A stretch of 64,000 nucleotides of DNA from an uncultured Treponema sp. GTDB taxonomy: Bacteria; Spirochaetota; Spirochaetia; Treponematales; Treponemataceae. The notes under the pieces are model-generated. The model saw nothing but the letters and a program-made list of their open reading frames with translations. It was not told the DNA's origin and did no database searches. Every line of letters begins with the position of its first letter. Within the stretch, counting starts at the first letter, position 1. Shown piece by piece: positions 9,619-17,782 of this stretch. The translations under genes were made by a program, and so were the position numbers. The stretch covers positions 19,017 to 83,016 of the forward strand of contig CASGDA010000008.1 of assembly GCA_949300145.1 (NCBI GenBank). Direction: 5' to 3'.

Positions 9619-10932
9619 TCAGAAGCCCCGGATTTTCCGTCCGTAAATCCGGTTCCTGTTCCGGTCGGGAATAAAGCGTTGTTTTATTTCCACCATGGAG
9701 GAGCAGGCTTCACTATAGGAACTGTAGTCACCTGAAGCGCAAAAGGCAATGACAGCGTCACCCAGCAACTCCGCGTCCGCTGTCTGGGTAAGAAGGAAAA
9801 CTGAACCGGTAATATCAGCCTTCATCTGGTTCCACAAAGTATTCTTCGCCTGCCCGCCGGACAGGGTGAATTCAGGATTGAGGCCACAGGCGGCTTTCAG
9901 CTTTTCAATTCCGGCTTTTACCTTAAAGCCGATTCTTTCCGCGGCTTCACGTACAGGATTAACCGGCATACCGGGGACGGGTATAATCGGAGATTCACAA
10001 ACCTCGGCCAGAAGATCTGCGTAAGTGCGGCCCGCATATTCAGGGGAAGAATCGCGGAAGTTACGGAAATCCAGACCGGTCTCGCCCAAAAGACAGGAGA
10101 TGTTCCACAGACCGGACACAGGGGATGGGAGGGTCCGCAAACCTTCAGCGGAAACCGGCTCAGATATACAGACATTCAGGCCTTCGCTCGTACCTGCCCT
10201 GTCACAGGCCCGGCCCGGTGAAACCGTACCGGTTCCTAAAAGCGCGCTCACAAAATCGGGAGGCCCCGCCAGAATCCTTGTTCCCTCCGGCAGAACATCC
10301 CGGAAAAAATCCCCGTAAGGATTATAAAGGAAAGGATTTTCCCCTTTCAGGAAATATCCGGCGGTAAAACCCGGCGGAACAAAAGGAGGGAAAACATCTT
10401 CCGGAAAACCGTTCTCTTCAAGCAGTCCGGGGGACCAATAGGCGGACGTGTAGCGTGGCTCCGGAAGCACAGTAACCCTGTTTCCGGAAAGACAGGCCAC
10501 GGCAAATTCCGGACCGGAAAAAATACATCCGGCGGCCTTCGTCTCAGCGGGAAACATACGGCGGAAAACATTAAGCCGGGGAAGAAAAATAGAAGAAGCC
10601 GCCCCGTCCCCCCTCAAATCAGGAAGCCCATTCAGTTCCGCCGGCACGGGTTCGTCCCACAAAAGGGAAGCGGAAACCTCTCCGCTGCCGGAGACGGCTA
10701 CAAGGGTCGGCCCGGCGCCTGAAATGACAAGCGATTCCAATGAGGAAACATCAAAGGCGGAAGAACCCAGCAATGAGGAAAAAGCCGTCTTCATCGCGGA
10801 AAGCCAGAACCAGGGGAACGGCTGTTTTTTGTCAAAACGGATTCTGACGGAAGACAGGACAGTCCCGTCCACAGAAACCAGCCCGGCTTTGACGGAAGAG
10901 GAACCGATATCCACCGCTAAAACTGTTTTCAT
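9619..10932 (-). CDS. FGGY-family carbohydrate kinase, substrate unknown
   Basis: ATP-dependent sugar kinase of the FGGY (xylulokinase/glycerol kinase) family. The 437-residue chain is shorter than the common 480-530. The N-terminal phosphate-binding loop reads AVDIGSSSVKAGLV, and the C-terminal FGGY-like signature reads TLSGGQAKNTLWNQMKADI. The N-terminal half is Pro- and Phe-rich. It follows the PRPP synthetase gene by 9 nt on the same strand and has no Shine-Dalgarno, so translation is probably by coupling or re-initiation. No sugar transporter or isomerase is adjacent, so no substrate can be assigned. It converges with addA, with only 25 nt between the stops and no clear terminator. Confidence 0.8.
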   Translation of the reverse strand: MKTVLAVDIGSSSVKAGLVSVDGTVLSSVRIRFDKKQPFPWFWLSAMKTAFSSLLGSSAFDVSSLESLVISGAGPTLVAVSGSGEVSASLLWDEPVPAELNGLPDLRGDGAASSIFLPRLNVFRRMFPAETKAAGCIFSGPEFAVACLSGNRVTVLPEPRYTSAYWSPGLLEENGFPEDVFPPFVPPGFTAGYFLKGENPFLYNPYGDFFRDVLPEGTRILAGPPDFVSALLGTGTVSPGRACDRAGTSEGLNVCISEPVSAEGLRTLPSPVSGLWNISCLLGETGLDFRNFRDSSPEYAGRTYADLLAEVCESPIIPVPGMPVNPVREAAERIGFKVKAGIEKLKAACGLNPEFTLSGGQAKNTLWNQMKADITGSVFLLTQTADAELLGDAVIAFCASGDYSSYSEACSSMVEIKQRFIPDRNRNRIYGRKIRGF

Positions 10933-10941
10933 AAAACGCTG

Positions 10942-12249
10942 TCAGTTTTCAGGGTTGGCGGGGGCTGAAGATTGCTGGAACTGTTGTTTTTTCTCACCCT
11001 TCGGAGAAGTCGAACCCATCCGTATAAGCTTGTCTATAACATTACGGTTGTCAAGAAGGTCGCTCAAAGACTGGTTGTGGTGAAGACGGGAAATAACCTG
11101 GGCAAAAAGACCGCATACACTTGTATTTATATACCACTCTTTTTTCAGAAGCTCTTCATGGTAAACGGCATTTGTTCCGATAATCCTGTAAAAATGCCCC
11201 TTGGCGTAAGCCTCGTCAAAAAGTTTTATCGCATCACCGGTGAAAAAAGGAAGACTGATGGCGGCTATAACCTTCGTGGCGCCCTGCTCTTTCAGGAACT
11301 CCATGGCTTTCAAAAGAGTACCGCCGGTACCAAGCATATCATCCGCAAGGAAAGCCACCTTTCCGGAAACGTCCCCCAAAAGCTTTATGCTCTTTATATT
11401 GGTGCAATGCCCGTTCTGGGTTACAATCGAATAATCCCTTTCCTTATAAATCATCGCGAGGGGTTTCTTCAATCCGGTGGCATAAAATTTATTGCGGTCA
11501 ACCGCCCCGGTGTCAGGAGAAACAACAACGAAATTATTATCATCCTTGGTGAAATCAACAATCTTGGAAAGCTCCCGGATAATCTGATAACTCGCGTGAA
11601 GATTTTCAATTCTGGCGGAATAAAAAGCGTTTTCTATTTCACGGGAATGGATGTCGAGGGTTATAACCTGGCTGACACCGAGGTTTTCATACAAATGGGC
11701 AAGTAAACTTGCGGTCAGCCCTTCCCTTCCTTTTTTCTTGTGCTGTCTGCTGTACGGATAAACAGGAAGAACCAGACTTATGCGTTTTGCACCCGCATGA
11801 CGCACAGCGTCTATAGTCACAAGCAGACACATGATGTGATCATTTACAGAGAGAATCCGCTGGTTCTGGTCGTTGTTGAGCAAAAGAGGCTGGTGGTTCT
11901 CCACATCCTGGAAAATGAAAACATCCTTGCCCCGGATGCATTCACGGATTTCAGTTTTGAATTCGCCATTCATAAACCAGGTGAAACTGGCGTTAACCTT
12001 AAACCTCGGAGGGCGGTATTTTTCAACATCACCTTTTACGCAGATATTCGAAGTCTGCATATCGTTGTAAAAATTGACATCCCGCACAAGTTTAGCCGGA
12101 TCAACCGTATATCTGTTGGCAAGGAAATCAGTTTTTTGTCTGAATCTCCGGCGGTAGATTTGATTCAAATGATGAATTGTGTCATCGGCAAAGACCGCAC
12201 CACCAGGACAGGCTACAATGGAAAGATCCGAAGGTTCAGAATACGTCAT
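10942..12249 (-). CDS. prs: Ribose-phosphate pyrophosphokinase, long form
   Basis: Makes PRPP from ribose-5-phosphate and ATP for nucleotide, histidine and NAD synthesis. Family blocks include MNGEFKTEIRECIRGKDVFIFQ, LVLPVYPYSRQHKK, VITLDIHSREIENAF, VVSPDTGAVDRNKFYA and the PRPP loop ADDMLGTGGTLL. At 435 residues it is about 120 longer than the common bacterial enzyme. The extra length is an N-terminal extension of about 80 residues, some internal insertions and a Gln/Ser-rich tail after residue 410. The loop has Leu-Gly-Thr-Gly where many enzymes have Ile-Asp-Thr-Ala. A GGGG Shine-Dalgarno precedes ATG 12249. An AT-rich stretch upstream (12275-12290) may hold the promoter. Function is confident at family level. 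Confidence 0.9.
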   Translation of the reverse strand: MTYSEPSDLSIVACPGGAVFADDTIHHLNQIYRRRFRQKTDFLANRYTVDPAKLVRDVNFYNDMQTSNICVKGDVEKYRPPRFKVNASFTWFMNGEFKTEIRECIRGKDVFIFQDVENHQPLLLNNDQNQRILSVNDHIMCLLVTIDAVRHAGAKRISLVLPVYPYSRQHKKKGREGLTASLLAHLYENLGVSQVITLDIHSREIENAFYSARIENLHASYQIIRELSKIVDFTKDDNNFVVVSPDTGAVDRNKFYATGLKKPLAMIYKERDYSIVTQNGHCTNIKSIKLLGDVSGKVAFLADDMLGTGGTLLKAMEFLKEQGATKVIAAISLPFFTGDAIKLFDEAYAKGHFYRIIGTNAVYHEELLKKEWYINTSVCGLFAQVISRLHHNQSLSDLLDNRNVIDKLIRMGSTSPKGEKKQQFQQSSAPANPEN

Positions 12250-12334
12250 AGTTTTCCCCGACCAGTTATTTTTTATATAAATTCAGGCTTTTGTTCAAGC
12301 CCGGATTTTCAAAGCAGGATAAAGGCTGGTTCAT

Positions 12335-13183
12335 TCAATCAGAGGTTTCGGGTATCAAACCATCTTTAACGGCACCGAAAACTTTCTGAATCATCTGGGA
12401 CGCATAATCCAGAGGATTAGCCCTTATCTCCTTCTCCTCTTCTTCTATCTTCAGGAAAATTCCGTCCAGAGCTTTTCCCGTCGCATAAGAAGCGAGATCC
12501 ACTTCAACCTCCGGCATAGGGTCTTCCTCCGCACCGGATATGGCGGCCACGGCGTTAACAGGCCCGGCGGCTTTATTATAGGCGGTCGTCAGGTTGTTCC
12601 AGGCCTCGTCCGCGGAAACACCGAGCACCAGAGGCTCCTCAAGGGCGGAGGCCATTTTGGGCTGGTAAAGGTCAAAAAGCCTGTCATAAGTTTTTTCCCG
12701 CAGATACTCGGTAGCCGCATTATCTTCCCCGCAGACAATGGCTATACCGTCGGTCACGGTCATTTCAGTTATGGCATCGGAAAAAATCGGAACCATATCC
12801 TTTGAAGCGGCCTCGGCGCTTCTATTCAGGCGCAGAACCACATCGTCCACGAGTTTTTTTCCTCCGGGAATTTTATCAACACAGGACAACATGGAGGAAG
12901 CTTCTTCCGGAAGCAGGATTTTAAGAGCGGCGTCTCCAAAGTACCCGTCCTCTTTTGAAAGCGTACCCGAAGTTTCCTCGGCGGCGGCGACAAGGGCGTC
13001 CTTCATGGCTGAAACCGCTTCAGCATTGGTAAAAACCGGCTCCTGTGCCTCATCGGAGGCGAAACCGGCGTTGATGGCGGACATAATTCTGGAAGAATCA
13101 ACCCCGGCGCAGGCGGCGAAAACAAAACATACGGATAAAAGCATAACAGCCGGGAAAACAGGGAAGGAAACCTTTGTCTTCAT
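12335..13183 (-). CDS. DUF4197-family lipoprotein
   Basis: Exported protein of about 282 residues matching the DUF4197 family: all-helical, with blocks such as YFGDAALKILLPEEAS, IPGGKKLVDDVVLRLNRSAE and DLASYATGKALDGIFLKI. A signal peptide ends in a relaxed spirochaetal lipobox, VFAAC, so the mature protein is probably lipid-anchored in the periplasm or outer membrane. I chose ATG 13183 (MKTKVSFPVF) because a GGAG sits 7 nt upstream. An ATG two codons earlier is too close to that Shine-Dalgarno, and a further upstream start adds a non-signal extension. The biochemical role of DUF4197 is unknown to me. It lies downstream of the ECF S-component gene on the same strand but has a 76-nt gap before it. 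Confidence 0.82.
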   Translation of the reverse strand: MKTKVSFPVFPAVMLLSVCFVFAACAGVDSSRIMSAINAGFASDEAQEPVFTNAEAVSAMKDALVAAAEETSGTLSKEDGYFGDAALKILLPEEASSMLSCVDKIPGGKKLVDDVVLRLNRSAEAASKDMVPIFSDAITEMTVTDGIAIVCGEDNAATEYLREKTYDRLFDLYQPKMASALEEPLVLGVSADEAWNNLTTAYNKAAGPVNAVAAISGAEEDPMPEVEVDLASYATGKALDGIFLKIEEEEKEIRANPLDYASQMIQKVFGAVKDGLIPETSD

Positions 13184-13259
13184 ATTCATACTCCGGAGTA
13201 TATCACATTCAAAAAAAAAAATCCGCAAAAATATTCCGTATTTACGTTTTTATAAGCCT

Positions 13260-13910
13260 TTATAAGCCGGAAACCCTGGATTTCTTTCTGGAGCTCACTC
13301 CCGTCCATATTGAAATTACGATGGACACAAAAACGGCGGCGGCGGCGGCTTCAGGAAGACCGTTGGCTACAAAAATCGCAGCCATGACCCCCGGAACAGT
13401 GGCTTCAGGCGCATCGGGAGGCAATAACCTGTCTGCGGGGACTATGACGGCAAGGGCGGTCAAAACGAGGATGGTATGAAAAAGACTTGCGATGAAAGCA
13501 GAAACGGGAACCGCCGCAACGGCCGCTTTCGGCGAAAGTCTCTTCAGCAGGGAGGAAAGAAGGACGTAAACAATCCAGCCCAGAAGAGGGAACAACACCC
13601 GTGGGACGATGGCGACCAGAGGGTTCCTGAAAGCCAAATCGATAATCCCGCTGGCTGATATGTTCGCCTGAATCATGGAAAAAACACCGAAAATAGCTCC
13701 CGTAACCATACCGACTACAGGACCTTCCAGGATTGCACCTATAATGACAGGTATATGCATAATTGAGAGGGACGCCCCGGAAAACCAGGGTATCAGTCCA
13801 AGCCTTGTTACACCAAGAAAAACAGTAAGAGCTCCCAATGCCGAGGCAAAAACAATGCGCCGGACAATAGAATAATCAGATTTATCCATGCCTTTTAACA
13901 TTTCGGCCAT
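13260..13910 (-). CDS. ECF transporter S component (substrate-binding membrane subunit), substrate unknown
   Basis: Small integral membrane protein of 216 residues with five to six hydrophobic helices. Its organisation matches the ECF_trnsprt S-component family: an N-terminal RRIVFASALGALTVFLG helix, then a loop with HIPVIIGAILEGPVVGMVTGAIFG and a GWIVYVLLSSLL helix. Such subunits bind a vitamin, cofactor or metal and dock on an EcfAA'T module. A complete fused module is encoded divergently at 15620, so the partner is at hand. An AAGGAG Shine-Dalgarno precedes ATG 13910. It is the last gene of the operon 15507 to 13260, with a CXXC peptide, a polyferredoxin and TlpA upstream. The Ala/Pro-rich C-terminal part offers no clue to the ligand. 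Confidence 0.85.
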   Translation of the reverse strand: MAEMLKGMDKSDYSIVRRIVFASALGALTVFLGVTRLGLIPWFSGASLSIMHIPVIIGAILEGPVVGMVTGAIFGVFSMIQANISASGIIDLAFRNPLVAIVPRVLFPLLGWIVYVLLSSLLKRLSPKAAVAAVPVSAFIASLFHTILVLTALAVIVPADRLLPPDAPEATVPGVMAAIFVANGLPEAAAAAVFVSIVISIWTGVSSRKKSRVSGL

Positions 13911-13939
13911 AACTTTCTCCTTAAATTAAAATTAAAAAT

Positions 13940-14470
13940 TTATTTCCCCAAAGCCTTTTTTATGGAGTTCTCAAGAGATGCTTTTGAATAAGCCCCTGTC
14001 TGGATTTCCGTAATCACACCGTCGCCGTCAATAAAAATCGTGTGGGGGATTCCATGTACCTGGTAAAGAAGCGCCGCGGAAAAATCTTTGTCAACACCGG
14101 AAACAAAAGACCGGAACGCCTCTCCCCTCTTTTCAAGATAGGAAGAAACTTCTGAAGCACTATCAGCGATGCACACGGGAAGGACGGCCAGCTCACCGGA
14201 ATATTTTGAAGCGGCCTCCGCAATCAGGGGAAGTTCCCTGACACAGGGGGCGCACCACGTCGCCCAAAAATGAAGCAGCACCGGCCTTCCCCTTAAAGAT
14301 GAAAGGGAGACAGAAGAACCGTCCGTCATGCCGACGGTAAAATCAGGGGCGGTACTTCCAACTTTCAAAGCGCCTCCGGAATTTCCTGCCCCCTGACCGA
14401 CGGAAACAGCAATACCTGAAATCATAAAAACAAAAAGAAAAAAAACAACAGCCGGTTTTCCGGACTTCAT
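13940..14470 (-). CDS. TlpA/ResA-family periplasmic thioredoxin
   Basis: Thiol-disulfide oxidoreductase of 176 residues. A signal peptide or N-terminal anchor (about residues 8-27) is followed by a redoxin domain opening with GSTAPDFTVGMTDG. The active site is WATWCAPCVREL (CxxC with Ala-Pro), and the cis-proline region reads VHGIPHTIFIDGDG. It acts outside the cytoplasmic membrane. A GGAGG Shine-Dalgarno precedes ATG 14470. The gene starts 1 nt after the stop of the polyferredoxin gene, which argues for tight co-expression. By context, electrons from the NapH-like protein could reduce this thioredoxin, but that is inference. Confidence 0.93.
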   Translation of the reverse strand: MKSGKPAVVFFLFVFMISGIAVSVGQGAGNSGGALKVGSTAPDFTVGMTDGSSVSLSSLRGRPVLLHFWATWCAPCVRELPLIAEAASKYSGELAVLPVCIADSASEVSSYLEKRGEAFRSFVSGVDKDFSAALLYQVHGIPHTIFIDGDGVITEIQTGAYSKASLENSIKKALGK

Positions 14471-14471
14471 A

Positions 14472-15380
14472 TCATACCTCCGTGCTATATCCTTTTTTTT
14501 TATGTATAACTAATCCGCGTATGGAAATTGCATTTTCAGGGCAAACCCGGATACAATCTCCGCAACGGATGCATTCCAAGCTGTTCACAGCCTTCGCATT
14601 CATTTTACAGAAAGCGGTGCATTTTCCGCAGTTTGAACATTTTCCGGAATCCACAGTAACCCCGAAAACAGCAATCCGGTTGAAAAAAGAATAGAAAGCC
14701 CCCAGCGGGCAAAAGTACTTACAGAAGGGCCGGAAAACAATGAATGACCATATCACTAAAAAAGCCAGCAGGAATGTCTTCCACGCAAAGAGGAAGCCTA
14801 CCGCTGAACGCATGGCGCTGTTTGCAAGAACGAGGGGGATTCCTGCCTCCAGGGTTCCTGCGGGACAAATCCAGGAACAAAAATACGGAACCTGCAGACC
14901 GGATAACATGTAGCCCGCATACGGCAGAAAAAGCACAAAAACAAACAGGAAAAAATATTTGGAAACCTGCGCTCGTCTCGCCGCAACAGATTTCAACGAT
15001 GGAGAAGCTTTACCGCCGGAACCGGGAATCATCCGGCTTACTTTTTCCCCCGCCTTGTGCAGCAGTTCCTGGAAAAATCCGAACGGACATAAAAAACCGC
15101 ATACAGCCCGGCCCGCCAGGACTCCGGAAAGAAGCAGGAACCCTGTGACAAAAAACGGAAAACGGCCCCCGCCTAAAGCCCCCTGCAAAGCGCCCAGAGG
15201 ACAGGAAGCGACGGCGGACGGACAGGAATAACAGTTCAAACCGGGAACACACACATGCTTAAGGGGACTTCTGCTGACCGTTCCGGACAAAAAGTTTCCG
15301 GCATCGGCGTTATAGATTACAGCGGAAAACAGCTGGATCAGTTTACGTTTATCCAATTCCGGCACACTCCATGCAGACAA
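14472..15380 (-). CDS. NapH-like 4Fe-4S polyferredoxin membrane protein
   Basis: Membrane electron-transfer protein of about 300 residues. It opens with KLIQLFSAVIYNA and a Cys-rich block, CVPGLNCYSCPSAVASCPLG. Hydrophobic helices follow, carrying CGFLCPFGFFQE, CSWICPAGTLE and CKYFCPLGAFYS. The protein ends with two ferredoxin clusters, CSNCGKCTAFC and CIRCGDCIRVCP. The architecture is that of NapH/CcoG-like proteins that pass electrons across or along the membrane. The first in-frame start is TTG 15380, which overlaps the upstream CXXC gene. A GTG 5 codons in, or a TTG 8 codons in with a GGAG about 10 nt upstream, are alternatives. Its substrate is unknown. Neighbours suggest transfer to TlpA or to a small CXXC protein. 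Confidence 0.88.
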   Translation of the reverse strand: MSAWSVPELDKRKLIQLFSAVIYNADAGNFLSGTVSRSPLKHVCVPGLNCYSCPSAVASCPLGALQGALGGGRFPFFVTGFLLLSGVLAGRAVCGFLCPFGFFQELLHKAGEKVSRMIPGSGGKASPSLKSVAARRAQVSKYFFLFVFVLFLPYAGYMLSGLQVPYFCSWICPAGTLEAGIPLVLANSAMRSAVGFLFAWKTFLLAFLVIWSFIVFRPFCKYFCPLGAFYSFFNRIAVFGVTVDSGKCSNCGKCTAFCKMNAKAVNSLECIRCGDCIRVCPENAISIRGLVIHKKKGYSTEV

Positions 15381-15507
15381 AAACCGCCTTCATGTAAAGC
15401 AGGCGGCAATCACCGGAGATTATACCGGCGATGACAAGCACAACTCCAAGCAAAATCAGCGCAACCGTTGCCACGGGGAATTTTCCAGCTTTCAGTTTTT
15501 TCACCAT
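15349..15507 (-). CDS. CD1871A-type CXXC mini membrane protein, 52 residues
   Basis: A 52-codon gene starting at ATG 15507. The product has a short basic N-terminus (MVKKLKAGKF), one membrane helix (VALILLGVVLVIAGII) and a C-terminal tail with VCMECAGIG, a CxxC followed by Gly-Ile-Gly. From memory this pattern matches the small CD1871A family of Clostridia and other gut anaerobes, also seen beside 4Fe-4S membrane proteins and TlpA. The 3' end overlaps the start of the polyferredoxin gene by about 32 nt, implying translational coupling. There is no Shine-Dalgarno. A -10 (TATTAT, with an extended TG) ends 8 nt before the ATG, so translation is probably leaderless. Its role is unknown; a redox or metal relay is plausible. 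Confidence 0.75.
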   Translation of the reverse strand: MVKKLKAGKFPVATVALILLGVVLVIAGIISGDCRLLYMKAVFVCMECAGIG

Positions 15508-15515
15508 GCGCGGAC

Positions 15516-15544
15516 ATAATACCAGAAAAACACCTCAACGCCAA
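15516..15544 (-). promoter_or_regulatory. Promoter of the CXXC/polyferredoxin/TlpA/S-component operon
   Basis: TTGGCG, 17 bp, then TATTAT with TG one base ahead (extended -10). The -10 ends 8 nt before the ATG at 15507. It is arranged back to back with the promoter of the EcfAA'T fusion 40 bp away. Confidence 0.55.
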
Positions 15545-15584
15545 GATATGGGGAACGGAACATGAGGAACGGAAGCCCGGAAGT

Positions 15585-15613
15585 TTGACCCCGCCCTTAT
15601 TATCAGATATACT
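15585..15613 (+). promoter_or_regulatory. Promoter of the EcfAA'T fusion gene (leaderless type)
   Basis: TTGACC, a 17-bp spacer and TATACT, with the -10 ending 6 nt before ATG 15620. The expected transcription start therefore falls on or next to the A of the ATG. No Shine-Dalgarno is present. Confidence 0.65.
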
Positions 15614-15619
15614 GGGCAC

Positions 15620-17782
15620 ATGATTCTGACCATCGACCGTCTTTCATTTACATATCCCGGCAGCGGAAAAAAGGCGTTGAAAGAAATTTCGTTTTCTGTT
15701 GCGAAGGGGGAATATATAGCTGTCCTCGGAGCGAACGGTTCCGGGAAAAGCACACTTCTGCGGTGTATCGCCGGACTGCTGGCACCGGACGGCATGGATT
15801 CAGAGTCGGACGGCGGGAAAAAGCGGATAAAAACAAACACGGAGAACAAGCCCTTTACAGTCCCTTCCGCCGTTGTTTTCCAATCACCGGATGACCAGCT
15901 GATAGCCGAAACAGTTGAGCTGGACGCGGCTTTCGGACCGGAGAACACAGCCGTGCCGTATGACGAAATGCACAGCCGCGTAGACAAAGCGCTTTCATTT
16001 TTCCTTCCAGGTATTGATAAAAGTGAAGAAATAAAAAACCTGTCGTCGGGGCAGAAGCAGCATCTCGCCCTCGCAGGCGCATATACTCTGTACCCCGAAA
16101 TTCTCCTGCTGGACGAACCTTCCTCAATGTTGTCTGAAAAAGCCCGCCTTTCCATGCTGGACTTCCTTGACAAAACAAAAGATGAAGGGAAAACAATCCT
16201 GCATATCACCCATGACATTGACGAAGCGGAAAGGGCAGAGCGGATAATCATCCTTAACGACGGGATCCTGGTTTTTGACGGCGGCAAGGCGGACTTTCTT
16301 AAACTGCAGGAAAACACTCTGGCGGAATGGGGGCTTTTTTATCCCGAAAACAACAGAGAGGCACACGGCTGTTTTTTTGCGGAAGACGGGAACAAAAAAT
16401 CCGGACCGGTAATCCAATGCAACGGTATTTCCGCAGGCCCGTTGAGGGATGTTTCTTTTGAAGTATCCGAAGGGGACATCACGGCGGTGACGGGGGAATC
16501 CGGGTCAGGAAAATCCCTTCTGCTTCAGATAATAGCCGGACTGAAAGAACCGGAAAAAGGAAAAGTGACGACCGCAGAAAGCAGAACAACATCACTCGCG
16601 GTGCAGGAACCGGAAACGGGCTTGTTTGAAGAATTCACCGCGGATGATGTGGCATTCGGATTGGAAAACGCGGGCTTCACAGGGGAAGAGCTGAAGGCGA
16701 AAGTAAAGGAAGCAATGGACAAAGCCGGACTGCCTTTTAACCGGTTCGCAGACAGAAAAACTTTCAGCCTTTCCGGAGGGGAAAAAAGGAAGGCCGCCAT
16801 TGCAGGCATACTCGCCGTTGACAGCGATATTATACTTCTGGACGAGCCGTTTTCAGCCCTGGACATCAGAAGCCGCGGCGAAATGAGAGAGCTCATACGG
16901 AATCTTGCGCGGCAGGGAAAAACCGTCATTTTTACCGCCAACAGAAAAGAAGAATATGAGTTCGCAGGAAAAGTCATAAATTTATCCGTGGAGGAAAAAG
17001 AAAAAAAAGAAACGGAAGGACAAGCCGCAGAGGGGAACGCCCCGCAAACTGAAAGAAGGGGTCTATTCAAAGGAATGCCCCCTGTGATGAAATTCCTGTT
17101 CTGCGCGGCAGGCATCGCAACATCATTGATTGTGTCCTCCTGGAAATTCCTGCTTATCCTTGAAGCCTTCTTTTTCTCCATATCGCTTGAAGCCGGATAC
17201 AGCACCAGAAAACTCTTGTCCGCGGTTTTAAAAATACTTCCATGGCTTATAATTATCTGCGCCATCCAGTATTTTATTTTCAAGGGTTTTGAAGAGGCGG
17301 CTGTCTTTGTCATACGGTTTTCCTGTCTGCTCACCCTGCTCTCGGTCTTTATATTTGTAACGCCGCCCACTGAAATATCCTGCGGAGCGGAAGATTTTCT
17401 GAAACCGCTGGAACTTCTCAGGATACCGACACGGCACCTTTCATTCCTGACAAGCCTTATATTCAGATTCATCCCCAGCCTGTATACTGAAGCCGATAAA
17501 ATAACCACCGCCAGGAAAATAAGGATGAGGGGGCTTCAAAAAACAAATACAGGAAAACGCAAAAACAAAATAAAAGAAACCGCCGCCCTGATTGTCCCGC
17601 TGATTATACGGACGCTGACAAAGGCGGAAAAGCTTTCCACCGCTGCGGCAGCCCGTTATTATTCCGCGGGGAAGCACACCCGTTACCCGCGCTGGAAGAC
17701 GGAAAAAAAGCATATACTTTTTCTTATTTTTGTTATTGCTTTTTCCGCGATTTTAATTTACGGTTCTTGTATATGGAAATGA
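15620..17782 (+). CDS. Single-chain ECF energizing module: EcfA - EcfA' - EcfT fusion
   Basis: A 720-residue protein carrying the whole energy-coupling part of an ECF vitamin or metal importer. Domain 1 (about 1-235) is an ABC ATPase with GANGSGKST, LSSGQKQHLALAG and LLLDEPSS. Domain 2 (about 265-470) is a second ATPase with GESGSGKS, LSGGEKRKAAIAG and ILLDEPFSAL. An acidic Lys/Glu linker leads to a membrane domain (about 490-720) of EcfT type, with its coupling helices RKIRMRGLQ and LSTAAAARYYSAG. These are usually three separate proteins; A-A' fusions are known, but T on the same chain is uncommon to my knowledge. An S component lies in the divergent operon. The start at ATG 15620 is fixed by the promoter 6 nt upstream. 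Confidence 0.92.
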   Translation: MILTIDRLSFTYPGSGKKALKEISFSVAKGEYIAVLGANGSGKSTLLRCIAGLLAPDGMDSESDGGKKRIKTNTENKPFTVPSAVVFQSPDDQLIAETVELDAAFGPENTAVPYDEMHSRVDKALSFFLPGIDKSEEIKNLSSGQKQHLALAGAYTLYPEILLLDEPSSMLSEKARLSMLDFLDKTKDEGKTILHITHDIDEAERAERIIILNDGILVFDGGKADFLKLQENTLAEWGLFYPENNREAHGCFFAEDGNKKSGPVIQCNGISAGPLRDVSFEVSEGDITAVTGESGSGKSLLLQIIAGLKEPEKGKVTTAESRTTSLAVQEPETGLFEEFTADDVAFGLENAGFTGEELKAKVKEAMDKAGLPFNRFADRKTFSLSGGEKRKAAIAGILAVDSDIILLDEPFSALDIRSRGEMRELIRNLARQGKTVIFTANRKEEYEFAGKVINLSVEEKEKKETEGQAAEGNAPQTERRGLFKGMPPVMKFLFCAAGIATSLIVSSWKFLLILEAFFFSISLEAGYSTRKLLSAVLKILPWLIIICAIQYFIFKGFEEAAVFVIRFSCLLTLLSVFIFVTPPTEISCGAEDFLKPLELLRIPTRHLSFLTSLIFRFIPSLYTEADKITTARKIRMRGLQKTNTGKRKNKIKETAALIVPLIIRTLTKAEKLSTAAAARYYSAGKHTRYPRWKTEKKHILFLIFVIAFSAILIYGSCIWK

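Noticed and set aside
12250..12334. Terminator between the DUF4197 gene and prs
   Set aside because: GGCTT/AAGCC with a 6-nt loop is only 5 bp and is not followed by a T run; too weak to list.
15508..15619. Riboswitch (FMN, TPP, cobalamin) ahead of the ECF genes
   Set aside because: The region is only 112 nt, is filled by two divergent promoters, and both transcripts start within a few nt of the start codons, leaving no room for a riboswitch.
15535..16317. Open frame of 260 codons on the minus strand
   Set aside because: Antisense to the first ATPase domain of EcfAA'T and covers the divergent promoter region; no ribosome site.
16525..17508. Open frame of 327 codons on the minus strand
   Set aside because: Antisense to the EcfAA'T fusion; Ser/Phe/Ala-rich with no motifs, typical of a shadow frame.
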